64,000 nucleotides of DNA from Clavelina lepadiformis. Taxonomy: Eukaryota > Chordata > Ascidiacea > Aplousobranchia > Clavelinidae. Location of the stretch: contig NC_135242.1 in NCBI RefSeq assembly GCF_947623445.1, forward strand, positions 21,452,001 through 21,516,000. The letters run 5' to 3'. The notes under the pieces are model-generated. The model was not told where the DNA came from. It worked only from the letters and a program-made list of their open reading frames with translations, and did not search any database. Positions 48,047-59,500 of the stretch are shown one piece after another (within the stretch, counting starts at the first letter, position 1; every line of letters starts with the position of its first letter). Made by a program: the position numbers and the translations under genes.

Positions 48047-48533
48047 CAGGGGTGTCAAACTCAATCGCACCAAGGGCCAAAACTGAAAACTTATTTAACC
48101 CCGCGGGCCGAAAGGACAAAACTTGATTAAACGTTTCGTGACACGAGTACAAGAATTGGAACAGGCAGCGAAACAACACCAAATTTTTGATATTTTTGAC
48201 TGGGCTATTTTTGATTATTCTTCTCTTACATCATTATGTTTCATTCCTCTCCTTGCAAAAGCATTAAAGAATTAACAAATAATAATGAAAAAAGCAGCCC
48301 AGATTACTAGTGTTAGAATAAATCGATTTATTCTATCGTATGATGGGGCAACTGCTGTGATGCTGTATTGTGAGATTTGTTAAAATCATGTTTCTTGCTT
48401 GAATAAAGTAACTTATACTGTAAAATAATCTCGCGGGGCGGAAATAGTTCAATGTATAAAATAACATTGCGGGCCAAATTTTATTGTAAAGTGGGCCGGA
48501 TGTGGCCCGTGGGCCGGGAGTTTGACACCTATG
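48047..48533. mobile_element. Non-autonomous hAT-like element (MITE)
   Basis: The 487-bp element starts CAGGGGTGTCAAACTC and ends GAGTTTGACACCTATG, giving 16-bp terminal inverted repeats with two mismatches. It is flanked by an exact 8-bp duplication GTCTAGAC (48039-48046 and 48534-48541). GC-rich GGGCCG tracts lie near both ends and an AT-rich centre has no transposase. It was inserted into the right copy of the 29-bp direct repeat. Confidence 0.9.
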
Positions 48534-48534
48534 G

Positions 48535-48563
48535 TCTAGACCACCAGCTGGCTAGACTCACGT
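48535..48563. repeat. 29-bp direct repeat, right copy
   Basis: Exact copy of 45351-45379. The left edge is interrupted by the hAT-like element; before that insertion the match would have started two bases earlier, at CGTCTAGACC. Confidence 0.8.
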
Positions 48564-49178
48564 CTACTAATACTATTACCGTATAATAAACTTAAACTAG
48601 ATACATACCTTCTAATCCAAATCTATAACTTCACAGCTAAAGTCAATATTCTGCGTGCTTATTCTCCAAACCAAACAGTTCTTACTTTTGAAAACGAACT
48701 GGGCCACCTTCTTACGACAAAATGGTTTATTATTATCTAAAAGATTGTTTTGCGCTTTCACAATTGGTTTTTCGCTTTCACATTTCACATATTGTTTTGT
48801 TTTGTTTTCTAACACATGTCTTTTCCGCCTTCACTAAAGTGCATTGTACCATGAAACTTTTTCATTTCATCGGATGTGATTATAGTTCACTAATAAAAGC
48901 TCATAATTAAGTCAATTGCGGAAGTATTTGGCTTTTGCTTGTGGGGTATTTTTCAATACCAGCTATTTTTTGGCATTGTAGGAAGTATTGGGTGCACCAG
49001 ACTTGGCAGCGCGTAGATTACTTTATAAACTTGGTTGCCACACGATTAACTTTTTCTCGTTTCGCACGAAAAATGCCTGACAGGTAACGGAAAGATCAGA
49101 AAATTTGTTCCAGTCGTGAGCTAGCTACTTTGCAAAGCTATACAGGCTATTGCTATAAAGGTTATTTATAAGCTTAGA

Positions 49179-52100
49179 ATGCAGCTTAATAGATGGTTTG
49201 TGTCGTTTTGTGTTCTTCTATTTGCTGTTTCTGCAATTAACGGTAAGACTTTATTTTCAAAAAAATGTTTATCAATTAATAGTAAAAGTACAACGAGTCC
49301 AGAAAAAAAATGTTCGATAATGTAAATTTAAAGTGGGCAGAAAACCAGAATATCTTCCACATTCTTTTGAAAAAGTTTCATGACTCGCTATCAATTAAAA
49401 TGAAATAGTTATCTTTTCTTGCAGCATGTCGCTTTCAACAGCTGCCGAGATATCGAAGAAAAAGCATAAGATTTAGGACTCGCAAACTCAGACCTTATTT
49501 CAGCCAGTGCCTTACCAGCAAGGTATGTTTTATATTAACTGAACTTTTACTTACAGAAGCAACCAGCTAAAGAATCATACAAAGGTTTTATTTTTAGGCG
49601 GAAAAAACTTACAAAAGTTGGAATTCGATCGTAGATTTTGTGGTTCTTGATACTCACTGGTTCACGGAGGTCGAAGACGGCACTTGCGCGTGAGTTTATG
49701 CCCAAGATGCCTGCTTCAGAAAAGGCAATTATTACCACAGAGTTTATAACAAACTTCGTGCAGCCACCAAGTTCGCCTTGCATTAAATGCCTATATGATT
49801 TACCTAAAACGCATATGAACTTGTTTAAACTGTTAATGACAAAAAGTAAATTTAAAATCTAAAAGATTTTATTTACTTAAATAAATTTCACTAATCATGT
49901 AGTAAAGCCGCTGGACGCAACAACACAAAATGTTGGAGATCAGCTGTTAAAGAAATGCTTCGTTCAAATTCTGCTCTTCTTCCATATTTACTTCAATGTA
50001 TGAAGCATCGCAAACTTAAAGAAAATTCAACATCAAGTGTGTAGTATATGACAGATTTTGTTCAAAGCTAAGTTGTTAAAGTTTTGCTGCAGCAAAATGC
50101 ACATTTTTCTTCAATTTTGTTTCATTAAAAATAGAAAAGAAGGAAGGAAGAAATTCAGTTGATGAGACATCATGTGCTAGTAAGACTATCCCCAGGAAAT
50201 ATGAGAATTGTTTCAAAAACTCAATGAAAAAGTCAGACAAAAAGAGAAGAAGATTTCATCTCGCATCAGTGCTTGAGTTTCTGGAGGATCACTGGATTTG
50301 TGAAAAGTAGAAGTGCTTCTTTCTTCTTATAGATTTGAGACATTGATTCTTGCGTTTTATTGCTGGAATTTACATGTGGACTAAGCAGTTTGCCAACGAA
50401 ACCTGAAGTCTGTTAGAGTTGTTTCAAATATTTAACTCATGTGAGAATTTCCAAGTTGGAGATTTGCTTATTTGACAAAGCCAAGAGTTATTTATTCTAA
50501 CTTAGCCTATACTGACCTAAAATCGTGTATTTCATATATTCAATGTACGGCTTATGTTAGCACATACGTAATTTTCTTTAACCAGAATGATAAAAACGAA
50601 ATGAAACATTAACTCAGTTTTCTCCTTGCAAGTAAAAAACCGTGTATTTGGCAAATTTTTATTATCATCTAAGTCTAAAATGTTTTCAAATTTTTTCGTT
50701 TTCATTTCCGTATTATTTTATTATTTGATTGCCTGGATCAATTAGTTAAATCTATCACAGCCCGATTATGACGAAAACCTGTTTCACGAAATCCAACGTC
50801 ACCTGTCACACGCAAAGCTGGCTTCGACGGATGGCGAGGTTGACAAAACCAACATCGACAATCAAAACGATTTTAAATAAATGCAACGCAAAGATTTTTC
50901 CCCGTCCTGTTTCAGGTTTGAGCAACTTGATGTTAACGCCAGGTTTTGAACATTATGTTTAGGTTAACTTTAACCAAAGCAATTGACCTCAGTATAAAAT
51001 GTTTTATCTTAATTGAAATGAATGTTTTTTCAACTTTGTTTATAAGACTATATTTAGTGTGAAATGTTTGTTACGGTATAAAATAAAAAACGTACGTAAA
51101 GCTTTTTGGCACAAAGATATGTCACTGCTAATACAACTGTTTTCACAAATAAAAGTAAAAATAATAAACATTTTCAACTTTTCAACGCAGAAATGTTTAT
51201 CCATTCTATTTCAGGTCTAAGTAATGTGTTAATGACCGTCTTAGATTATCACCTTTGATACAAATGTGTCTTTAAGAAACTTGCGAAGCAATGCCTGCCA
51301 CCTTTGAACCTCTCGCACTATGGCTTTTGCTACAACTGTTTTCGTCAATGAAATTAAAAGAATGTTTGAACTTTGTCAGAGACCTGTGAAGAAAGTTATC
51401 CAACGTTGGGGATGCAAAGTTCAGTGATGACGTCACCCGATTACCCTGATAGAGAGAACCACAATTTTGACTGCTTGTACCGATTTGAATCTCAAATCTC
51501 ACTTGGGTTGGAATTAAAAGTGGAAGTTGATACTGAAAGTTGCTGTGACTTTGTGACGGTGGGAAAAAGACTGTCTTAATTATATTGATCACAAATCTTA
51601 CTTTTGTGCAATGATTTCTTCTAACACTGCCAAATATTTCCTTACTTTTTCTGTTCTCTGTAGGTTTTTTTGAAAAATTCAACCGTCCTAGCAAAACTCT
51701 CTGGTAACGTGACAAGAACATTTGAAGTTGATTTTAACGTCAGAGAAATATTTGTTCAATATCACACAGATGAGAATGTGCCAAGCAAAGGGTTTCGAAT
51801 TATTCGAAGAAATGGTAAGTCGATTTGTGTTGTTTAAATTTAAAAAATGATAAAAAGATGTTTTAGATATTAACGTCATTAAATGTGACGTAATGCTGAT
51901 GGCCTAAACAACTTAACAATATTTTAGTTATCCGTACATTGGTCTAAATCGGTCAAAAATATTTATTTGTAATTATTTTCTAGTTTGCAAATACAACCTA
52001 CCCGCTCTTGGATCTGTATGGATGATACATCCCCCAACTTATTATCATCTCAGAAAGATAAACTTGCAAACATTTGGTCAGGAAATGGAATGCAAGTGGA

Positions 52101-54253
52101 CGATCACTGCATCGCCTGGGACACAGGCTGTGCTTTACATAGAAAGAATTCGCATGAGCGTTTGCTGCGAACAGTTAGAGGTATGGCATAGCTTCGGTTT
52201 TGTAAAATTTATAAAACAAATTACATCACAATTGTAGAATAATTTGAAATTAATACAAAATTGTATTATTGTATTGTATTATTAAGTTGCAGTTTTGCCT
52301 TAGGTATTTGATGGTGCTATGCTTCTTGGGAATTACACTATTGCAAAATCAAGCAATATTCCAATTGTGTCTACGAATGGAAGTTTGACGATACGATATT
52401 ATACCAACTCCACGAAGCCTAGAAATGGCTTTCGTGCCCATTTGGGTAGAAGTAAGTTTATGTACCATATTTGCAACACCAGACTTCGTAAGACCATTTT
52501 ATAATGTGTTTTTGTTCTTTATAAAACATTAACCAATACCACAAAACATCCGCAAATATTCCAGAAAAATGCATTATAGACTACATTCTGATCATTGAAG
52601 CTATGTCTTGCATTTTAACCAAACGTTTTTCAAAGACAACAACATTTTATTCTTTTTTTTAGTGTATCCCCCATGCCACGATGAGTTTAGAGCTGCGGAT
52701 AATTGGACAAACTTTTCATTGACCGAAGGTCAACTTATTTGGCGAGGTTACAAACCGGTTATTTGCTACTGGTATATCAGGTCATCACCAGGTTACGCAG
52801 TGGTTCTCAATATAACTGCGTACGGCAATATTCCTCCATCACCCTTCTACGAGCTCGACAACGTTGAGGTAAAGAAGCTTTCTGCGTTATACTAGCCTAT
52901 TTGTAGTGGCTTAAAATTGGAAGCTTTTGTAGGGCGCGATACTTATGATAACTTTGCGAAAGTTTGCTGATTTTTGTATCGCGTTTTCAATTGAAAATCT
53001 CTCAACCAAAACAGTTGTTGATCCTATCTAACATCTGCAGAACTTAAAACAAAGCTTTGGTCCACGTTTTTCGTTTTAACCCTGTCATACAATTGAATTT
53101 GTTGTTTATTGTTTTCAACAGATATTTGATGGACCAAAGCTTGTGAAAAAATTCATAAACGACAGTAAAGCTTTCGTGTCCAGTGAAAATCGGTTCGCGA
53201 TTCGTCAACATTCCTACATCTTCAAGTCGTTTGCTTTGCAAGCTTCTTACAAGCAAGGTAAGTTAGTAACTTTGTTTAACAGCAAGTTATATACACTGTA
53301 ATTGTGTTTTTGTATATCACATTAAGCAAACTGTTACCGCGAGATATTTCTAGTTTAGTAGTTATTTCTTATTTTTAATGCTTTAATAAACGCGAAACTC
53401 TGACTGACACATTGCTTTGTCACTAGTTCCATGCAACGTCACTTACAATCTCACCGGTTCCGCTTCAATGAAGCTTTCATCGCCTGACTACGAAGGTTCT
53501 CCTTTCAACATTTACCAACGATGCACTTACACTTTGCACGCCCAACCTGGCAAGAATATACAATTGTCTTTGCAAACTTTTACACGGAAAGGATTTGTAG
53601 AGGTTATAACAAAATAGATTAGGCCACAAATAGTTTGAAATTAGAGCAAGCCGAATCATTTTCTATAAAGAGATCAGCGTTCAAACACTTTAGTGAAAGT
53701 TTGTTGTTTTGATACACTATCATGACGTTTTGTATTTAGGTACTTAGCGGAGATATTAATTTCGGTCGTGCTAGCGGCGTTTACAAAACTTTTCGACTGA
53801 CAAGTAGCCGAAATACAATTCAGCTTCACTACACAGCACCCAAAGCTTTCTCTGCAAAACGTCGAGGATTCGTCGCTACGTATCGACAAGGTAACCTCAT
53901 GTTCTCAGTTCGTGAATTGTTGTCGATATTCTAAAGTTAATGAGTATTTGCGAAAATTAACTTTGACACCTAGCCTCTTGTAGGCTATTTGGTGCAAATC
54001 CGTTGATTACTAGGCATACATCTTAAAGAGCTATTAAGTCTGAACTACCAAATTTAAAAAAGCTTTGTTGGTCGCAGTTCGTATAGCTTGTGGATCCCTG
54101 TTGGAGACCCATGCAACAGTTCAACCATTTTCTTCGCTTGGTTATGGAAATAGATCTTCAAACAATGTCGTTTGTGACCGCATAACCACCACCTCCCCTG
54201 ATAATCAAATCTCTTTGGCCAAACAGAATCTGGAGTTAGACGGGAAGCAATGA
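49179..54253 (+). CDS. Secreted multi-CUB protein with novel Cys-rich N-terminus, copy 1
   Basis: Fifteen exons: 49179-49242, 49425-49522, 49598-49689, 49903-50036, 50135-50306, 50761-50915, 51380-51558, 51664-51814, 51984-52180, 52304-52451, 52663-52868, 53122-53257, 53427-53602, 53740-53890 and 54078-54253. The sum is 2235 nt, giving 744 aa. Exon 1 is a signal peptide (WFVSFCVLLFAVSAIN). Exons 2-6 (residues 22-238) encode an unfamiliar helical region with 11 cysteines, repeating C-x(6-10)-C-x(21-31)-C. Then come CUB1 (239-348), CUB2 (349-463), CUB3 (464-577), CUB4 (578-686) and the first half of a CUB5, cut short by TGA. Each CUB uses two exons and shows hallmarks such as SPDYP, CLYRF, ESCCDF and VFDG. 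CUB domains mediate extracellular protein binding. No membrane span is present. The ligand and role are unknown. Confidence 0.88.
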
Positions 54254-56527
54254 TCTCGAACCGAACGTGATAATATCTTTCGTTGCTAAAGTGATTTGAA
54301 TAATTGCTACATTAAAAAACAATCATCATTTTTGTCGTAATACTTCGAAATTATATCGATGGCTTGAGCAAGCCACAAGCCGATGCGAATGAACGTCTGT
54401 ATTTGGCTCAGCATCTATTTATACACTCCATTTTTTATGAGCTGTGTGTAGTAATAACAAAGGAAAATCTCTGTGTGTAGCATTTTGAAATCTTTTAATT
54501 CATCATATCACAAGTTTATTTACTTTGCATACGTTGCTTTTGTCACCTTAAGTTTCGATTTGTTGAGTTGCCTAAAGAATTAAACTGAAATGAAATTGCA
54601 AATAAAAAATGCTGCATACATTTGTTGCACTCAACGCAATTAACCTGCCATAACAAAAGGTCACATTCGAAGATCTGTAAAATCTGTCTTTGATCATCTT
54701 TAGATAGATGATAAAAGAATGATAAATGGATTGTTCTTTTGTGTCTTCATGAAGTCATTAGCTTTTCCACTATTTGAAAGATCCCAAAAATCCTCTTTGC
54801 GATGCTCCTTGATGTCGAAGTCTTATTCTCATAACGCTTGAAGATACTGCAATGGTATTATTGGTTTTCGATCCCGTGAACTGACTTTAGTAAAATGTAT
54901 TCAATGACATTGGCGGTGATTCAAAGTCATATAAACATCTAAATGCTACTTGTTTTGTAGCGTCTCACCATCCATTGGAAGCGACGAGCTGCAAAGTTTG
55001 AGATGACAAAATGGGGTGAAGCCTGAAAATAAAGTTCATAAAACAGGGCATAATTCATGTTCTTAGTTTGAAGTTCGTACATCAGCTGTTTAATTATAAG
55101 TAGTGTCTTGTCCCATGACCTATTTTTCTCGATAGGTTAGTCAGGGTGGTCCAAATCTGCCAGCATTTGGGGCCACAATATTATTTTGAGCGTTGTTTGC
55201 GGGCCACACATAGTAGGCTACATCAGTGAATTGAATTGGTCAACTTTCGTTTAACACTCATTTCAACAGAATAACTTATAAACCACTTCGAGAAATGGTA
55301 AAACAAATTACAGTTTTATCAGTAATAGACCTTGCGAGAACTTTCAGGATACGCAGAGAGCATTGTGTCACAATTGCTTTATTCGGGTTTCATGCGTTTA
55401 TGACGCAACACTCCACGTTGTTCAACGAAAACCCAAAACTGTTCACTGTGATACAGTACTGCAACCTACTGACGAGTAGCAGTAGCCTACTAATGTACTG
55501 GTACTTGAAAAGAAAAAGTTTAGTAACCACTGAATTAATTGATGTTCCGCGGGCCACAGATAATGATGTTGCGGGCCACATGTGGCCCGCGGGCCTGGGT
55601 TGGGACCACCATGGTTTAGTGAATATAACGCCTATACAGTATAGTAAGCGGTAGCTTATTAAAGAAATATTGGTAAATTATTTTCTTACCATTTGCAGTG
55701 GAATTAGTAAATTGAAGACCAAAAAGTAACACAATAATTCATGCTAAGACTTTGAGAAGTTCCACTCTTCAAAAAAAAGTTACTAACACATTTACTACAC
55801 TTCTGAGTGCAAGTAATGCAATGAGTTTAGGATATACAAACAACACACAATATATTCACACGACTGTTAACTTTGTCAGCACACATTCTAATGTTGTATA
55901 CAGCGTAACACCAATTAAACTTTCAATTGCTGGAATTTCTCGCTGGATGCTTTCCAATAAAAAGCAATCAACGTAAACTCTTAAATTCTCAACACACAAT
56001 GTGTTCTGCAGCAACGAGTGTTGCTAAGAATTGGCATTTGGCAAATCGAGTAATAGTGGAAAATTGCTTTACGAATAAAGGTGAAATACTTCCGCAATTA
56101 ACTGATTTATAGACTTTATATAGATTGATAACAATCCAGAAAAGAACAATGTATATGGCTATGCCGGAAAAGGCCAAAACATTAAAACAAATGCAAACTC
56201 AGAAAGTCAAACAACTGACATAAGCAGACTTTGCCCGATGCTAAGTTGCCGCTGTTGCAGGTTGCACCAGTTGCAGCTATTAAACTTAACTTGTTTTAAC
56301 AAATATGGAACGTTTCTTCGATTGCTTGCTATTGGTAACCACCCAGCGAAAAATTCCAGCATTTAAAAGTTTGATTTATATCAGGTTATTTGCGACGTTA
56401 GGTTGTGCGCTGGTTTAACAACTTTAACAGTTGCGTGTATATATATCTTGTAATCAATACAGTACTTGCATTCAGAGGACGTATCAGTAAAAGCGTTTCT
56501 GATGAGTCAAGTCCTACAAGTCTTGCC
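54254..56527. other. Intergenic between the two CUB paralogues
   Basis: AATAAA at 54601-54606 is a likely poly(A) signal for copy 1. An hAT-like element occupies 55142-55613. No other gene was recognised. Confidence 0.5.
55142..55613. mobile_element. Non-autonomous hAT-like element (MITE)
   Basis: The 472-bp element starts CAGGGTGGTCC and ends GGACCACCATG, giving 11-bp terminal inverted repeats with one mismatch. GCGGGCCACA tracts occur near both ends. The flanks AGGTTAGT and GGTTTAGT agree at only six of eight positions, so the target duplication has drifted or the border is a base off. Confidence 0.75.
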
Positions 56528-59500
56528 ATGAGAATTAGAAGAACAGTTGTGTTACTTTTTGTTCTTCATTTTATAGACTCTACAGTGAATGGTAGAAAAT
56601 GTTTTGCCTATCTTTCTTATTTAAGCTATAGCCTACTACTGTACATAGGAGTATATTCAACAAATTTTCTAGAAAAATCGTTCGTAACTTAACACAATAT
56701 CGAATGAAAAAGCTAATTCTCGTCTCGACTTTTTGCAGCATGTCGCTTTCAGCAAAAGGTGAAAGTTTACAGAAGAGATGTATCGTATCGCACTCGCGAA
56801 ATGAGACCGTATTTTATCAAGTGTCTTGCAAAAGAGGTAAAGTGATGTTTGTGAGGCGATTGATTCTGTAAGATCTAATGTGACTAAGACCGACCTTGTA
56901 GTGCAATGAAATTGAAACAAAATTGAAAGACTCTGTTTTCTTCAATGTTACGATACGATTTTTAGGCTGGAGAAACTTACAGAAGCTGGAAATCCATCGT
57001 TGACTTTGTTGTTCTTGATACTCGCTGGTTTGCTGAAACTGAAGACGTCACATGCGCGTGAGTTGGTGCATAAATTCATGTGATACTTGTGTCACGTCAT
57101 GAAATGCTTACTTTTGTTGGACAAAATGTACCGCCAATAATTGGCAGAAGAAAGTTACTGTATATTTATCTTGTCTGATAAGTGCCTAACGTTTCAAAAA
57201 GCTTTTTATAAATGTCGATGTCATGGCGATGTGTTTATATCTATTACAATTACTTTTTGAAATAGTGTATTATAACACAGCAAAGCGGCTAATCTGAACA
57301 ATAAAAAATGTTGGAGATCAGCTGTTAGAAAAATGCTTCGTCCAAACTCTGCTCTTCTTCCACATTTACTTGAGTGTATGAAGCATCGCAAGATTAATTC
57401 AACGACTGGTGCGTTATATTTATTGAGAACTATAGAAATTAATTGTAATCGTCAATAGAAACAAACACAATTTTTGGTTGTCTAGTTTTACCGTAGCTAT
57501 ACTACTTAGAAAATGGCAAAAAACATGACGGTGAATCGGTCGACCAGACGTGTTTAAGCGAAATCTCAGGAAAATATGAAGATTGCTTCACAAAGTCATT
57601 AAATGAAGAAGGAAAAAATTTTAAAACATTTGACCTTAAATCGGTGCTTGGATTTTTGCAGAGTCACTGGGCATGTGAGATGTAGGTTCTATGGTATTTT
57701 TATGGAAACTATTCTGTCAAGTGTTTTGACCTTTGAAAACCATTTTTCTTGTAACTTATTTAATGTTATAGGGGGTCTTGCATTCCGCCTTCCTTTGCTG
57801 TTATTTTTAGTTAAGACATATCTACAGCCATATTTACACAAAATTTTACCATTAACATTATTAGCATAACATAATGCCGTTACTTTTGAACAAACTTTTG
57901 AACTTTGTGGCAGTATAAAATGTTCTAATAAACAATGTGACGAACGCCCGACTTGTTCTTCTAAACGTTTGTAAAAAATTCATAAGATTTGTCAATAAGG
58001 TAATATTTTTGATTTTCTTATAGCCGACCAGTCACGGACAACTGTTTCCCGAAAAGCAACGCCACCTGTCACACCCAAAGCTGGTTACGTCGTATGGCGA
58101 CATTAACAAAACCAACTTCGCCATTCAAAACGATTTTAAACAAATGCAACGCTGAGGTTTTTCCCCGTTCTGTCCGAGGTATGCTAACCTTGATATATGT
58201 CTATGGATTTACCGAGTTTCAACGTAGAAAAGCTCATTCTAGAAAACCGTGTTCTTTAAAATTCTTTACGCAAAATCGATGATCACAAAATTTATATACA
58301 TCTGCAGTCTATCTGCCATTTTAATTTCATCATTTTTTACAGTTTGCCTAACAAGATGGAAACTATTTTTGATACTAAAAGGCATAGCCACACTATACTA
58401 TATTACTTAAAAGAAAACGAATGATAAATGACTTTCATGATTTATCAGAGAACTGTAAGAAATTACATCCAACACTTGGAACGGAATATAATGTGATGAC
58501 GTCACCCGGTTATCCTCACGGAAAAAAGCACAATTTTGACTGCTTGTACCAATTTAAATCCCAGAATTCATTTGGGTTGGAGCTAAAAGTGGAAGTTGAT
58601 ACTGAAAGTTGCTGTGATTTCGTGACTGTGAGGGCGGGTTATACCAATCGCGCATCTTTTCGCTTTTGCTGTTAAGTCTTCTTGTCTTCGTGCACAACTT
58701 ATTTTACTTTTTTTCGTTTTTTGCCTTTTGTAGGTTTTTTTGAAAAATTTAACCACTCTCGCAAAACTCTCCGGCAATGTAACAAAAACATTTGAGGTGG
58801 ACCATTATGACAGAGAAATTTTTGTCAGATATCACACCGACGGAAGTGTGGCGAGCAAAGGATTTCGAATCTCTCACAGAAAAGGTGAGTTACATTTAGT
58901 GCCCGATTCGCCTAAACGCTTAACTGATAACTTTGCAAGTTTATAAATACAAGTTAAAATCATTAAATAAATAACCAGCATAAGACAAATTGTATCTTAA
59001 AGTCTTAAGGCCATATTTGGGTGTTTCCATCATAGAGTTCAATAACGTTTTAATCTTTTATTTCCAAACTTTCTAGTTTGCAAATACGACCTTCCATATT
59101 ATGGTTATTTCATGAAAATACACCCACCGACCTTCTTCCATCTTGGAAATATATTCTTGCAAAAATTTGGCCAGGAAATGGAATGCACTTGGACGATCAC
59201 ACGCCATCGTCCACAAGGCTGGCCGGTTCGGCTTCTCTTGGAAAGAATTCGCATGAGTGATTGTTGCGATCAATTGGAGGTCAGTTAAGTGTTGTATAAA
59301 TCCAATTTCCTCTGAACTTGCAGATTTGAAATTAAATGAAACTTTTGAAATTTTAGGTATTTTCTGGTCCTAGACTTCTTGGAAATTACAAAATCGCAAA
59401 AGCAAGCAATATTCCGATCATGGCTAACGGAAGCTTTACGATACGATATTACACCAACTTTACTAAGTCTAGAAATGGTTTCCGAGCGAGCTTTGGTTGG

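Noticed and set aside
47934-48182. Minus-strand frame of 82 codons
   Set aside because: It spans the tRNA-like SINE head and the left end of the hAT-like element; not a gene.
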